A DNA stretch of 64,000 nt, from contig QKWP01001731.1 of NCBI GenBank assembly GCA_003550325.1, positions 48,476-112,475 on the forward strand, read 5' to 3'. A program made the position numbers and the translations under genes. This document shows, in pieces, positions 34,023-46,106 of the stretch; within the stretch, counting starts at the first letter, position 1; the number at the start of each line of letters is the position of its first letter. Source of the stretch: Gigaspora rosea. Its lineage: Eukaryota; Glomeromycota; Glomeromycetes; Diversisporales; Gigasporaceae. The notes below the pieces were generated by a model that did not search any database, was not told the DNA's origin, and worked only from the letters and a program-made list of their open reading frames with translations.

Positions 34023-34505
34023 AGGCAGTGTTATTAATCACCTGATTATTTTTTATCAGAGGTCTACCTTCCTTAATATATATATAGGTGTTCCCTTTTA
34101 AAAGAGCCCATTTTTACATATATTTTATTTTGAGATAATTGAATTTAACTGTTTGTTTTGATTTTCGGACTGATCCGGGATTAATCAAATTTCATGATTT
34201 TAATTAGTTAAATATAACAGGTAACTATTGGGTAATCTCGTGATGTGCTGGCCTTGGACAACTTCGTGTAATATTTCTTTTACATTATCTCTATTTTTTA
34301 TTATGCAAATCGACTTTCATTTATAATTAAAAAATATCAATCATGTCAAAATTTATATAAATCTAATGAAAACTCAATTTTCAAAAAAATGTAAAAATGG
34401 GCCCTTTTAAAAGGGAACGCCCCATATAGTCAGGTTCTTATATATAATTTCAACTTTTTTTACCCCCTCCCCCTCTAAAAAATCACCTGATTTTTGTTAC
34501 TCCCC
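34023..34505. mobile_element. Tourist-like MITE with nested insertion
   Basis: The ends AGGCAGTGTTATTAATCACC and ATTTTTGTTACTCCCC are flanked by TAA at 34020-34022 and 34506-34508. A different element occupies 34092-34425. Confidence 0.83.
34092..34425. mobile_element. MITE with GTTCCCTTTTAAAAG ends
   Basis: The left GGTGTTCCCTTTTAAAAGAG continues into CCCATTTTTACAT. The right end is the inverse, ATGTAAAAATGGGCCC to AAAAGGGAACGCC. It is inserted in the AT-rich middle of the Tourist-like element. Confidence 0.82.
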
Positions 34506-34508
34506 TAA

Positions 34509-35577
34509 CAAAGTAAGTTACTAAAATATGATAAAGCAGTTGCTACAAATGGTATGCCCAAATATACAAACTAATAAACAAGAGCTTGATTGTCCTGTTT
34601 TGTTTTATTTTTATTAATTTTAGTAGTATTGTTTGATTGAATTTTAGTTTTTTGTTTGGATATATAGTTAAAACTGCTATTTTTTGACTACTTTTGTTAC
34701 TTATTGCATATAAATGCTTGATCAAATATCATTTGAAACTTTTGAACATTTAATTGTCAAATAAAACTTCAAAGTAATAGGTTTTTCTTATTTTCAACTT
34801 GTTTTACAAAATATACAAATAGCATCATAATATTTTATTAGAATGGTTTGTTTTAGTAATATGTTTCAAACTTTATCTCTTGGATGACCAACAATTTCAT
34901 TATTTGTTACTTGAACTATTTGGTAATTTATTATAATTACTATAAATATCTATTATATTACTAATATTTTGAAAATTTTCTATTGTTGCTAATATAGTAA
35001 TAATTATTATAAATAAGTTAATATTTTATATTAGTATTTATAAAATACACACAAATGTTTATTTAATTTGTTCTAAATCTGACATAATTATATCCTTTAA
35101 AGAAATCAAAAAAAAATTACATTGTCTAAATATTAATATATAAGAAAAGAAAATTTATATATCAAAAATATTGCAATATTTTATATATATCAATAATATA
35201 AACTTAATGGCTTGAAAAAACACAACTCAACTTAAAAAAAAAAACTTCTTAAAAAAAATTTCAAAAAAAAAATTTTAGTGCTAATTGAAAATTCAATAAC
35301 AAAAGATAGTAAATATTTTAGTTAATATTGTTATAACTATTTTAGTTTAGAAAATATCTAAAGTTAATATTAAAATATAAATAGATTATGCGAGATATTG
35401 CTGTATTAAATAAACTACGAAAAGTATGAATTTGTTTATAATAAACACTATAATAAATTTACTATAACAAGTACAGTTAACTCTTTTTATCCCAAACTGC
35501 TAGGACTGCTAATTTTTACTATATAAAAATTGAAAAAGTTCAGTTCTTAAAATGTTATATATGGCTAATTTGAACTT
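34509..35577. other. AT-rich spacer, no gene seen
   Basis: Only short Lys/Asn/Ile-rich frames. No element ends were recognised. Confidence 0.55.
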
Positions 35578-35579
35578 TA

Positions 35580-36236
35580 TCCCTTAAACCGTATTCCAGG
35601 CAAATTTGCCTGGAATTTTTAGAAATATTTACAATTTTTTAAATAAAATAAAATTTTATTAAGAATATAGGGTATACTTTATTTATAGAATATTTTCTTT
35701 AAAATATATTTTATAAACTTTATTATGAAAATTTTTTAAAGTTATTAATAACCTTTAAAGTAATAAAAGTTTAAAGTTTTTATTTTAAAATTTTTACTAT
35801 AAAATTTTTCTTTGGATTTTCTTAAATTTTATATGTTCCCGTCTATAAAAAAAATTTTTACTTCTAATACAAGTCTTAATTTTTACAAGTAAATCACAAA
35901 TGTTGCAATAATAAAAGTTGTAATCCTTTTTATAAACTACAATATATATTAAAAACAAGAGGCTAGAAATAATATTTATAGAGTTCGCCAAGAATTAGTA
36001 AATAATTTTTTTGGCTAAAATTTTTTTCAAAATTTGTCTATTTTTAGCTTATAAACAACTTAAACTTTTTTTCTTATAATATAAAATTAAATACTACTAT
36101 AATATAATCTTTATTTTTAAATATTATCAAAAAAAATTTTAATTAAATATTTTAAATTTTAAAAAAAGTAGATCATAAGTATATTTATAGCAATTTTCCA
36201 GGCAAATTTGCCTGGAATTGCTTACAGTTTAAGGGA
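35580..36236. mobile_element. Tc1/mariner-type MITE, copy 3 of 3
   Basis: TA-flanked, with ends TCCCTTAAACCG and CAGTTTAAGGGA. The inner palindromes are ATTCCAGGCAAATTTGCCTG followed by GAAT on the left and a slightly shorter form on the right. The conserved ATGTTCCCGTCTATAAAAAA block is present. 657 bp, non-coding. Confidence 0.82.
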
Positions 36237-36509
36237 TAATAAAATTTATAAATGTTTTAGAAGATTTTGTTTAGTTTAAAGAGAGTTTAATAGTGTTCAA
36301 ATTAGAGAGGTGTCAGATTAAAAAGAGGCAACTGTACACTATAGCCAACTACTACAATGAATTACTACAACAAACTACAGCAAACCACCACAACAAACAC
36401 TATATGACAAGCTTTTTTTTGTTGAAACTTTTGAAATTCAAATATTATAGTACATATGTACTACATATGTTGTATATATGTTGTACATGTATTGCTACTA
36501 GATTACTGA

Positions 36510-36825
36510 TTACTATAAATGGGGACCGTTAAAGCCAGGTACCTTTATATGTTTTTTATTTTTTAATTAAAATTAGGGTAAGGGTTAGTTAGGAGTTAGT
36601 TAGGAGTTAGGGTTAGAGAAGTCTTATAGGTAAAATTGCCTTCCCGTTATTTTTTATTAATGCTCCGAGACAGATTAAACACTCGTTTCTTGTATTTTTA
36701 GTGTTTTTCACTTTTTTCTTTGTTTTTGTCTCATCGGGCTGATCCGTGATGATCAAAATTTTACAATTTGATTGGCTGTAAGTCACGTGATGGTGCCTGG
36801 CTTTAACAGATCTCCATAAATGGCT
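36510..36825. mobile_element. MITE with GTTAAAGCCAGG ends and TTAGGG motif
   Basis: The left ATAAATGGGGACCGTTAAAG reads into CCAGGTACC. The right is the inverse, GGTGCCTGGCTTTAACAG. The interior has AGGGTAAGGGTTAGTTAGGA near 36577. Non-coding. Confidence 0.6.
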
Positions 36826-37306
36826 GAATAAAAGATCTCCCTAGATAGTAGACCCACTATGTACTATACCAGGGTGCAAATCACAGGATCTTCTTTAATT
36901 AAATGTGGCTCTTTTTTAAAATCTGAACTGCATATTATAAGTGCAAAGTGTATGTGCATCTCTAATTTTTACACTACATGATATAAGCTCTTAGTCGCGT
37001 ACTATACCCGGGGTCTATTATAGATTTTAAAATTGGTAAAATATAACAGACCCAAGTCTTGTATCTGGCCATTTACGGTAGCTTATTATAAATAAATAAG
37101 TACTATATATATATTGATAATATATTCTTGATTTTTATATTTGGGATTTGAAATAATTTTAGGATTTTGAAATAAATATAGGATTTGAAATGATTTTGGG
37201 ATTTGTAATATATATAAAAGGTAAATACTATTTGGGCTACAATATTAAAATTCCAAATAGGTTTTAACTATTTGAGATTTGGGCCACTAATTTGGTAGCA
37301 AGTATA
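36826..37306. other. Spacer, no gene seen
   Basis: Contains 'tagtagacccactatgta' near 36855 and a roughly inverse 'gtactatacccggggtctat' near 36998. This is a possible weak inverted repeat that I could not bound. Confidence 0.4.
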
Positions 37307-37314
37307 GTCCCATG

Positions 37315-37665
37315 CAGTGTTGGAAATTTCAGACTCAAACACTGTTCTTATAAGAACAGTATATTAGCTACAAGTGTTCTTAACCAATTGGTTAGTGTTC
37401 TCAAAAAAAAACACCAATATAACAAAGTTGAGTTGTTATTATTGCTATTATAGCAAATTGAAATCCCTTTTATCAAAATTAAATAAGAATTTTTATTTAA
37501 TTTTGGTATAAATTTATATAGCTAATTATTATTCTTATGAGAACAATATTATTATTTTACTGTTCTCAAAAAATTTTTTAATAGTGAACAGTAAAAAATT
37601 TTACTGTTCACAAATTTATAACAGTGTTCTCATGAGAACTCTGAGAACACTAATTTCCTACACTG
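37315..37665. mobile_element. hAT-type MITE with GTTCTCA motifs
   Basis: The ends CAGTGTTGGAAATT and AATTTCCTACACTG are flanked by 8-bp copies GTCCCATG (37307-37314) and GTCCTATG (37666-37673), one mismatch. 351 bp, non-coding. Confidence 0.85.
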
Positions 37666-37703
37666 GTCCTATGTACAACACTGCATACACCTAGTATACA
37701 AAC

Positions 37704-38706
37704 AGGACCCCGAACAATCTATATGAGGTCATAGTTGAAAAATAGCTAATGGAGTGCTGTTTTTTAAAAAAGGTTATATTTGAAAAGTAGGTATTGGAGA
37801 AAAAGATTATATTTGAAACCCACTAAATGGCAAAATAGGTATATTTAAAAGAATGTTAATAGGGGTAATTTTTATAAATGTTATATTTGAAATGTACTAA
37901 TGAAAAATTGGGCTATAATAGTAACCCAGCAGATAAAAAGAAGAGAGAGAAAAAGAGAGAGAGAGGTAAAAGAGAGAGAGGAAGAAAAGGGAAAGGGGGT
38001 AAAAGGGAGGGAGGGTAAAAATAGGTCGAAACGGCTTTTTTTTTATTTTGTGGTATATGTAGTTATAATCTAGGACACATTACGGATTAGATGGGCATAA
38101 AAAATTTTTTAAAAAAATTTTTTAAAAAAATTTTTTTTTTTTTAGAGATTATTGGTGGTGATAATCGACCAGATATAAATAGATATTATTTAGTTTTTTT
38201 TGTTTCTTCTTTTTATTTTGTATATAATACTAACATTTAATATATTTGTTATTAGTTTCGTCCATTTCAGCATTCTTTTGTTGCAAATACATTTTCCTTC
38301 ATTATTAGTATCATCTAGTTTGAAATAAAGAAGAAGAGAAGTTTATATTGCAGATTTAGAATGAAATTCTCAAACAAGCCTTGAATCATTCCTCTACTCT
38401 CAACAAAATTGAATCTATTTCAATGTTTTTTTGTTAGTGTGTTACTGTTGTTGGTGTAATTTGTACAGCAAAGTATTCTTTTTTTTTTGCTTTAGCATTT
38501 ATNATTAAATGATCGGCAACAACTGGCCTAAACTAACCTCTAACTTTACCGTAATTTTACCCTAACCCTAATCTAATTTAGGCCGGTTCTAATCTGACAC
38601 AAGAATCGATCTGACGCACGACATATATACCAAACCAGAACGGCTAACCAAAAAAATTTTTACTATGATGCTCAAATATAACCTCACATAGATTGTTCGG
38701 GGTCCT
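37704..38706. mobile_element. 1.0-kb non-autonomous hAT element
   Basis: The ends AGGACCCCGAACAATCTATA and its inverse are flanked by an exact 8-bp duplication, ATACAAAC, at 37696-37703 and 38707-38714. The interior includes a purine-rich GAGAGAGAAAAAG tract (37940-38025) and CCCTAACCCTAAT near 38562. No transposase. It shares the AGGACCCCGAA terminus with 1628-1807. An N occurs at 38503. Confidence 0.9.
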
Positions 38707-38734
38707 ATACAAACTGTATACAAATAGCAATTAT

Positions 38735-39010
38735 CTATTAAAGTTTAATCATTTTTATAGCTATTATAAAAAATTGAGCTAATTTGATAAGATAGTTGTT
38801 GAGAAATTAAATTTTAAAATCATTTGGATATATGTTTAAAAATTTGGTTGCATGACTATGTTTTTTATTTTTACTACTATATAGAAATTAAATTAATTTC
38901 TATAGTAAAAATAAAAAACATAGTCAATGACTTCAGAAATTAATTTCTCAACAACTATCTCATCAAACTAGCTCAAATTTTTTATAATAGCTATAAAAAT
39001 AATTAAATTT
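38735..39010. mobile_element. Foldback repeat
   Basis: The left arm TTATAGCTATTATAAAAAAT to GATAGTTGTTGAGAAATTA is inverted at 38930-39000. The centre is AATTAAATTAATT near 38890. Non-coding. Borders are uncertain. Confidence 0.65.
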
Positions 39011-39820
39011 AGCATTCTAAATTTTGGAAATTTTGAGTATAATACTAATTTTTTATTAATTTTTAATTAAATTCAATTATTTTGATCAAAAAATTGACCA
39101 AAATTTTAGTTTTCATCTAATTTTTGTTGTAGTCGATTCCACTGATTAGTGTTTATTGATTATTATTTTAATTTATGATAATTGTACTGTTTTTTATAAA
39201 AATTTATTTTAAATTGGTTAACTTTACTTATAGCTTCAAAATTTTAATTCATGTCTTATATATATGATTTGTACTGTAAAAATCTCAAAATAGCTGGCAT
39301 AAGCGTTATTTCGAATCTTGGCCCGAATTAAGTTTAACTCGGGCCGAAAATTGTAATTTCACATCTGCGCGTTATTTCGAGATTTTATAAAATTTGTTTT
39401 AGCAACTTCATTTATTTTTATAATATATTATAAAATATATTTTTATAGTTTCTAAATACAAAATATATTCTTTTTTATTTCATTAAAATATATCATATAT
39501 GAGTTTTTTTAGAATCAGAAATGTAAAAATCTGAAAACAATCTATAAATAAGCTTTTAAACGACTTCATATGACAAGTTTTGCGTTATTGATCTGTTATA
39601 TATCAAGACTTCGTGAAATGGAAGTCTTTAAAATTTTTTTTTTTTTTACAGTGGTTATATTGATTGAAATTTAAAGAAAATGAGCGATATTGATTTATTT
39701 AATAAAAAAAAAAAGCATTTCCAAAATTCTTCAACTTAAACTATCATCTGATTCCTTTCGCAAAAAAGTCATTAAAATCTAATTGATCTCTAAGAAAGTA
39801 AAGTCGCTATTGAGACGAAC
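39011..39820. other. AT-rich spacer, no gene assigned
   Basis: Contains a 'cgttatttcgaatcttggcc' patch near 39305-39330 that recurs in related form near 46880-46905. A short Met frame at 39680 stops quickly. Confidence 0.4.
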
Positions 39821-39821
39821 A

Positions 39822-40162
39822 CTAGCCAAAGTGCCAAATCAACATATAGTCACATTATTTTCAATTTAATTAATTGATTGCCGAAGGTGCAAATGTATGC
39901 TGGTTATTGTCGGTATTATGTTTGCTGATTAGCCATTCGACCCTATTGAATAGGTGCTGAAAATATCTATTCAGCAAGTAGAAATGGGCTATATTCTTTT
40001 TAATGAAATTTTTTTGAATCTTCAAACAAAAATAACTTATTTAAATTTAATTAAGTTGTTGAGTTATACTTGTTTAAAGTTTTAAAAAAATTTACTTGGA
40101 AAAAATATGATGCGTTTCTACTGACTCACCCCCATATGTTGATTTTTGGCACTTTGACTAGT
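39822..40162. mobile_element. Inverted-repeat element, CTAGYCAAAGTGCCAAA ends
   Basis: The left CTAGCCAAAGTGCCAAATCA and the right inverse TTTTTGGCACTTTGACTAG bound about 340 bases. Its right end is duplicated at 40555-40676. Confidence 0.6.
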
Positions 40163-40676
40163 ATAATAATTTAATAATTTAACTTTATAACTTGTCGGCG
40201 AATTAACTTAATTGACAATTCACGATAGAAGGAGAATTTTAACCGGGGGAGATTTTTATAATAAAACATGTTAGTACAGGAATCATGATTACTATAGTTT
40301 TATAAAATTTTTTGAAATTTAATTTTGCTTGTAACTTTTTATTTACCTAACTAATTTTACCGATCTAGCTATCATTAGAATCACAAAACCTAGCTCTACA
40401 ACTTTTATTAGAAGTCTACAAGATGTTACTTAATAAAAAATTAACTTTACATAGTCAGGAATGCTGATTTTTGTATTTTATATGTAATTTATATTAAGTG
40501 TTATGTATTTTATTAATACAAATTCTCCTTCTTTCGCGAATTGTCAATTAAAATAAAAAATTTACTTGGAAAAAATATGGTGCGTTTCTACTGACTCACC
40601 CCATATGTTGATTTTTGGCACTTTGACTAGTATAATAATTTAATAATTTAACTTTATAACTTGTCGGCGAATTAAC
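40085..40676. repeat. ~125-bp direct repeat flanking a MITE
   Basis: Sequence 40085-40207 (AATTTACTTGGAAAAAATAT to GTCGGCGAATTAAC) recurs at 40555-40676 with two visible differences. The TTAA MITE lies between the two copies, inserted at the junction TTAA. Confidence 0.85.
40212..40547. mobile_element. TTAA-target MITE, copy 2
   Basis: 336 bp, with ends TTGACAATTCACGA and TTCGCGAATTGTCAA and TTAA at 40208-40211 and 40548-40551. It is inverted relative to the copy at 13577-13921. Confidence 0.88.
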
Positions 40677-41034
40677 TTAAAATAAGTGAATAATAAATGA
40701 ATGGATGTAATTATGATAAAGATAAAATTGATTTTTCATTTACTTATAAGTTATATAAATTAATTATGGCTTTTAATTTAATTTAGGTTACAGCATATCG
40801 AAACATAGTATACTAATCCAAAGTATTAAATAATAGTAGTAAATGATAAAGCGTATGAAAGTAATATTCATTCGCTAAAATGACATAAAATTACATAGAA
40901 TTACAAATTTACGAAACAATATAAAGATCAATATATACGTCTTTTATTGAAAAAGAGAGTTAATAAAGCTATAATAATTCAAACTAGTAATACATGCAGG
41001 CAATTTACAAAGTGAATGTTAAAAATATTTATTC

Positions 41035-42785
41035 CTATTTAATATCAATTGGACCGCTTTTAGTTTGAGATATTATAGTGGGTTTAAATTCATAGAATGC
41101 ATTTGATCCCAAATAATCTTGTATATTGTCATAATCTAAAGGTTAACCAAATTTAATATAACATGAATTTATAAGTAAAAAATTGGTTTAATTTTTAATA
41201 ATACTTACCTAAGGTTGTAAAAATTCTTTCAAAGTGAGGCATAAATTCAGAAGTGGGCAAGTAAAGTTCAAAATCTAATGCGGCAAACATCGCAAACTCT
41301 TGCTCAGTGATTTCCTTTGTTGTCACGTCAAAATGTTTATGTAAAGACTATATTCAATAAAAAAGGTGTAAATTCAACATAAGTAACTGATAAATTCGTG
41401 ACAATTAGTTAAAGTTTTTTTTTTTTTTTACCTCCAACAAAGGTGAATAAGACATTCCAATTGGGTCGTTTGCTTTACTAGCAAGTAATAAACAAATTGC
41501 TAAAACAAAAATAACATCGTTAACTCTGCTTGTAGAGTAATTCGAACGCATGCGTATTAAAGGACGATATTAAAGTTTATAACATACCACCGATCAGCCT
41601 ACGGTTAGATTTATTTACCACTTTCTATAGAAGATATAATTAATAAGCAATTTGTAATAATCTTGAATATTAAATATTCATCCACACTTACTTTCAATAT
41701 TAATTTTTCAAAATATGCATAAGCTTTTGCAACTGTCGAAAGTTCTACATCTAAATCCTATAATTAACAAATAATTTCATCAGCGTATATGGTCATATAT
41801 GGTTATACATAACGGGAATATTGTAATTAAACTACAAACCTCGTGACGAGCAGCAGTTAATAACTTTGCTTTTATTTTGCGAATTTGACTTAAAGTTAAG
41901 CTTGGATCAATATCAGGATGAGCTTTACGAAAAAGAGCATTTGATTCGCGTTTCAAATCAGATGGTCGAGTACTATGACTCATTAGACCCTTAAAAATTA
42001 GAATTGAATCGTACATATTATATTTTATTCAAATAATCTCTTTAAATGAAATGAACATGTACGCACTATAATTCCAGATAAACTCAAAACCGAACGATGT
42101 TTACTTATTTTAAAATCCTGCGTATCTTTGGGAGATTGTATTTCTGTTTTTATCGCAGGATTATCTAAATATGTTGGATCATAATCCTTAACTTCTAGTA
42201 AAGGACTATATTATTGCAAGAATGATAAGTTAAATGTCATCTTTTTTTTTTCGAAAAATTAATAAGGCAGATCCGCAGCCTCCATTTTATAACAAAAGGA
42301 GGTTGTTGCTGAGAAAAGCCGGAAATAGGCTCATTACTTACTCTAATGCGTTACTAGGAGTTAACAAGTAAGCAAAAGACTCCGCCTAAGATGAAAAGTA
42401 TAAAAAAAATATTTGTTAGTAAAAACTCAAAAAAATTGCGTATTTTTGGAGCGTCCCATGACGCACCTCATTCGCATGAAATTGGCACAAATTCTGTTAA
42501 CAACTGATAGTATTTCAATAAGTTATATTCTTGTTTATACCTTTGGTCTTTTGCTGGTTTCCACATTTGTAGGTTTCCTAATTTGATATAAAAATAATAA
42601 AATTTCAAATGATTTACATAATTCGCTTATACGTTCACAATAAATATTTTTTTACGCACGAATTGTCATGAGAAGTTCTTGGCTTTGACTTCTTATCATT
42701 ATAACCTAGCATTGAAAGAATACCTAAAGAAGCCTTTGGTTCGATAATGATAAAGTTAGTTTTTAGTTATCAAATATTATGTTTA

Positions 42786-42827
<42 letters not shown>

Positions 42828-43865
42828 TCAAAACTTACTGTAAGACTATTGGAATTCTTACGGCCGGGAACGATAGTTAATTGATTATTTGGCTTTGTAG
42901 ATGTACGACGACGGTAAATTTTACGGCGAGGTACAATTAAATCACCAGGAGGAGAAGTAGGTGATATAGAATCGGCAGAAGATGAGCTCGATTCTGATTT
43001 TAATGTGGAAGCTATTCCATAGTTATCAATATTAAATAAAGACAACTCAATTGATTACATAATACATTTTTTTTTTTTTTTTGTTTGATTTTTTTTTTTT
43101 TTTTACATAAGAGAATTGGTATATTCAACAAACTATTATTGAAATTTATTAATAGCCCTACTCTCTAAGTAATAATTACCAACCTGAACTTCTACGTCGT
43201 CTTATATTATAACTATCATTTGGCGAACCATCAAGAAACAAATGTTGATTCTCTTGATTTTCTACATTCGATTCAATAAGTGAGCCTTCTTTAGCCTCTG
43301 ATACTGCTTGCTTTTCCTTGGTTGGAAGAGTTAAGCTTTCACTTGAAGAGTGAGATTGCTTAGAGTTAAGGCTTATATTTGTTAAGAAGCTCGTCGCAGC
43401 CTCGTCGCGCCGACTATTGCCTCTTCTATTATTTTTATTTTGTGTATTTAAATTATTTATATACTCTGCAGTATCTATGGAGGAAGTTTTCTGGTCAAAT
43501 AAGTCATCATTAGGCGTTTTTGGGCTTGAAGAGAAAATATAATTTCCTGCTGCCTTGCGAGGAAGCATATCGAAAGATATAGAAGTTTTTGTATTAATTT
43601 GCAAGCTTGGTCTACCATTTCCGTTGATAACCTCATGGTCAGTGACAGTTACAAGTGGAGTCTTCTGAAAAGTATCAGCGTTTAAAAGACTGTCTGATGA
43701 CTGAAAAGGGCTCGGAACGGAACGGCTGGGAACAGTCGACGACTGTACAGTACTAGGAGGAAAAGTAGACTCAGTTCCAAGGCTAATGTTAGAAAGAAAT
43801 GCAAATGCAGCTTGTCTCGAAGAATCTCGTCTACGGGGGATTCGACGAGGTGAGGTCCTGGTCAT
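41035..43865 (-). CDS. CABLES-like cyclin-fold protein, 12 exons, ~569 aa
   Basis: I place exons at 43865-43184, 43011-42839, 42733-42660, 42577-42541, 42385-42342, 42205-42067, 41989-41840, 41757-41692, 41624-41588, 41499-41432, 41347-41209 and 41135-41035. All have GT-AG borders, and phases agree at every junction, giving 569 residues from ATG 43863-43865 to TAG 41035-41037. The N-terminus is Ser/Arg-rich and low in structure. It carries RQAAFAFLSNISL (17-29) and DEAATSFLTNISL (154-166), the signature of CABLES1/2. Residues from about 337 match the family further (HRSVLSLSG, then RPSDLKRESNALFRKAHPDI and SLTLSQIRKIK). Residues about 434-540 form the C-terminal cyclin box (STVAKAYAYFEKLIL, LLLASKAND, EQEFAMFAALDFELYLP). 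Animal CABLES proteins bind cyclin-dependent kinases; a Cdk-adaptor role here is inferred. An (AT)n run fills intron 2. The donor of exon 1 (GTTGGT) is the weakest call. Confidence 0.93.
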
Positions 43866-43980
43866 TGGTGAATTCAAAATAATAAGCGCTTTCGCTCGGG
43901 AAAACTTGCAGCAGTCTGGTGGGATATTTGTGTCTTTCTGTTTACGTTGTACAACCACAAAAATAGTGAATATGCTGCGT

Positions 43981-43986
43981 CACGTG
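43981..43986. promoter_or_regulatory. CACGTG E-box upstream of the CABLES-like gene
   Basis: A palindromic CACGTG lies about 116 bases before the chosen ATG, in a locally GC-richer stretch (43960-44010). It could bind a bHLH factor. Function is inferred from position only. Confidence 0.3.
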
Positions 43987-44029
43987 GCACATGCGCCCGA
44001 CGTAACCCAGTTAATTTCTTGATTTCTAG

Positions 44030-45203
44030 TTAATTTCATGTCCGATTGTCTGTTTATCCCGCCCTGCATTAGTCATTATTTCAATGTGTGAAGATTTGAT
44101 TCAAATGAATAAAATTTCCGTGAATAATTAATGAACTACGGAAGTTCACACTATCAAATGGATCAAAATAATTAGCAATAATTAGCTTATAATGGCAAAA
44201 TCAATATTTAAAAAAGGGTTGGTCTATTTCAGTAATTTCAAATAAATTTCAAAAAAATATGATTTAAAACTCCGTGTATACCAATTATACCCATTATACC
44301 CAGAAAAAAATTATATCAGATATAGCCAAGTAAGTTTTTCTGTTTCACCAATTTGGTATTGTTTGTAAATGAAACAAAAAGACAAAAAATCAAGTCTTAT
44401 TTACATAGGAGCGCTAGACACCTGATACATTCGACTCTAATTATACAAATAAAGAAGTATGTTTGAGACTTTTTGTCTTGATGCGGATTTTCTGTTATTT
44501 TTACATTTTTACTTTACTAGAAAAGAGTTAACTAGAGTTAACATTATAAACTTTTAACCTTTTTAATTTACCATAAAAAAAAAACCTAGTATAATAACTT
44601 TATTTGTAGAAAATAGTTAGGTTAGAATTAAGGATTAGATTTAGGCAATGTAACAAATTTCCGAAAGTCATTTTCCAGGCATTAGCTATAATGCCGGTCG
44701 ATTTAGTCGGTATTATGTTCCTTCGGGAAAATGGCATTCGGAAGGTCGTACAGTAACCGATTTTAGGTGTAGTTTTTTTTATGTTTCAATCTAAGTGAAT
44801 TTTAGTTTAGTTTCCATTTATCAACACAGACCTTTGTCAGATAACGTAATACGTATCAATAATGATGTAAACTTAATTAGTTATTTCTATATTGTCTGTG
44901 CTAAAATTCAATAACGTACTGTATATATGACTAATACATAAATACATATAGTATAAAATTACACTCGTGTATAAATCTATAAGCCTGCATTTGGTCCCGC
45001 GGCCCGGCCCGACCCGTGGGCAAAATTAATAACTAAATATATATTGTATGTTAAACATATGACTGTATGAACAGCGATGATGACCTGCAGTGATGTTTAG
45101 CAAAACTCAAAATTTTTTATTACTACTATAATATAAAAATATTTAATTTTATTAATTTAATTCTGAATTATAACTATCTGCAAATTACTATGATCATTGA
45201 TTT
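44030..45203. other. Intergenic spacer upstream of the CABLES-like gene
   Basis: No gene was found. A small inverted repeat lies at about 44655-44755 (TTTCCGAAAGTCATTTTCC / GGGAAAATGGCATTCGGAAG). A GC-rich word, CCCGCGGCCCGGCCCGACCC, lies at 44996-45015, unusual for this AT-rich DNA. Confidence 0.45.
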
Positions 45204-45339
45204 TCATACATCACACGGGGAATCAGAAATCTAGAAAAAAATGTCAATACATGATTGGTTAAAAATTATTTTTAACCAATCACAGATTTGCATTTTTTTC
45301 TAGATTTCTAATTTCCGTAATTTCCGGTGTGTTGCATGA
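45204..45339. mobile_element. Hairpin MITE, 136 bp
   Basis: The arms TCATACATCACACGGGGAAT and TTTCCGGTGTGTTGCATGA enclose TCTAGAAAAAAATG and its inverse around ATGATTGGTTAAAAAT/ATTTTTAACCAATCA. Confidence 0.8.
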
Positions 45340-45628
45340 AAAAAAACGCAGTAAATGACGTATTTTGTTTATCACGGTTATTTTATTATACGGAATATCA
45401 GGACCTCAATTGGACAATTTTGGTTTTTGGACACAACTAAATTTAATTGGTTTTGAACAATTATTTTATATAGGTATAATAATTTTCATTAGCCAATTAA
45501 ATATTTTTTAATATAATTATACTATTTGCTCAAATAATGTCAGGTATTATTTCAATATATTATCTAATCTTTTCATAATACAAGAAATTTTTAATAAAAT
45601 AATTGCTATATATAATAAATTGTAATAT

Positions 45629-45694
45629 AGGGTGGTCAATAGAAATAGGACAAATTTATTAAATAAATTTGTTCCATTTCTATTGACTTTCCCT
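45629..45694. mobile_element. 66-bp hairpin element
   Basis: GGGTGGTCAATAGAAAT is inverted as ATTTCTATTGACTTTCCC around AAATTTATTAAATAAATTT, with TA on both sides. Too small to code. Confidence 0.65.
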
Positions 45695-45976
45695 ATATGT
45701 TATTTGTAACAGCTTAGTATAATAATTATATTAAACACTATCATAATATATATAATTATATTAATCAACGATATTCAGTGTTACTATTAATTTTTTATTA
45801 ATTTTTTAATCTCACTAAACATGTTTTGATTAATGAAGCCCTATATATAATATTTAATATTTTTATAATACTGTATAGAAATATTAAACTTATTAACAAA
45901 AATATATATATTATATATTTTACTAATTTAAAAAAATTTGAACAATTTTGGACAGTTTTGGATATGTCCAAAAATA

Positions 45977-46087
45977 GGGTTGTTAATGGAGTACTCCAGA
46001 CATTAACAAAACATATAACCCACTTCTGGAGTGCTCCGGAGTGGGTTATATGTTTTATTATTGACTGGAGTGCTCCATTAACAACCC
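45977..46087. mobile_element. Hairpin MITE inside a second inverted repeat
   Basis: GGGTTGTTAATGGAGTACTC and its inverse form the stem, with TA at each border and the inner GGAGTGGGTTATATG stem. Directly outside lie TTGGACAGTTTTGGATA (about 45947-45964) and its inverse (about 46088-46106), so one palindrome has inserted near the centre of another. The open frames here read through the arms on both strands and are not genes. Confidence 0.75.
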
Positions 46088-46106
46088 TATCCAAAACTGT
46101 CCAATC

